Below, one piece after another: positions 5,635-5,656 of a stretch of 5,656 nt of DNA. Position 1 is the first letter of the stretch; each line of letters begins with the position of its first letter. The stretch is from an uncultured Oscillospiraceae bacterium (GTDB taxonomy: Bacteria; Bacillota; Clostridia; Oscillospirales; Acutalibacteraceae), in the NCBI GenBank assembly GCA_905200265.1, contig CAJKJS010000109.1:1-5656 (forward strand), in the 5' to 3' direction. The position numbers and the translations under genes were made by a program. The notes beneath the pieces were generated by a model. The model had not been told where the DNA came from. It made no database searches and saw only the letters and a program-made list of their open reading frames with translations.

Positions 5635-5656
5635 ATAAAAAAGACGCGCCCTCTTC
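5635..5656. terminator. Possible left half of a bidirectional intrinsic terminator, cut by the window edge
   Basis: An A-run (5637-5642) precedes the GC-rich GACGCGCCC (5643-5651). This is the usual 5' half of an A-tract/stem/loop/stem/T-tract terminator. The complementary half (GGGCGCGTC then T-run) would have to lie just beyond 5656, so the call is a prediction. Confidence 0.35.

Noticed and set aside
1..5656. Mobile element, CRISPR array, tRNA or rRNA
   Set aside because: No transposase or integrase frames, no regularly spaced repeats, and no recognisable tRNA or rRNA sequence were seen on either strand. Base composition looks even across the genes.

Overview
The window is compact, GC-rich (mid-to-upper fifties percent by eye) bacterial DNA with strong Shine-Dalgarno sites, overlapping genes and protein families typical of strict anaerobes. 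I infer an anaerobic Firmicute, possibly of the Negativicutes. No rRNA or other taxonomic marker is present, so this is tentative.

Left part (1-1988): the 3' part of a PHP-superfamily metal-dependent phosphoesterase gene enters from the left edge. It overlaps by 4 bp a GNAT-type N-acetyltransferase gene that starts with GTG. The next gene, an HD-domain phosphohydrolase, lies on the minus strand. Its stop codon directly abuts the acetyltransferase stop with no base between them.

Middle (1989-2186): this is a divergent intergenic region. It carries a near-consensus sigma-70-type promoter reading rightward, and a 22-bp imperfect palindrome over its -35 element that looks like an operator.

Right part (2187-5569): two genes form an apparent operon. 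The first encodes a DUF134 helix-turn-helix domain fused to a NifX/NifB-type FeMo-cofactor-biosynthesis-like domain, ending in a His/Cys-rich tail. A strong internal ribosome-binding site and ATG sit exactly at the domain junction. The second gene encodes an 860-residue redox protein. Its modules in order are a CoA-disulfide-reductase-type FAD/NAD(P) oxidoreductase, a rhodanese domain, a nitrite/sulfite-reductase-type siroheme/4Fe-4S half, and two ferredoxin-type 4Fe-4S motifs. My inference is that it is a self-contained NAD(P)H-driven reductase of sulfite or another sulfur species. The small upstream protein would sense or handle metal or Fe-S supply and probably regulates the operon.

Right edge (5570-5656): a non-coding tail holds alternating G4 and C4 runs able to form competing hairpins. 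It ends in what may be the first half of an A-run-flanked terminator cut by the window edge.

The siroheme/CoADR/rhodanese fusion together with its fused DUF134-NifX partner and palindrome-bearing promoter is the most interesting system here. Each domain family is known. I cannot tell from sequence alone whether the whole unit has been described.
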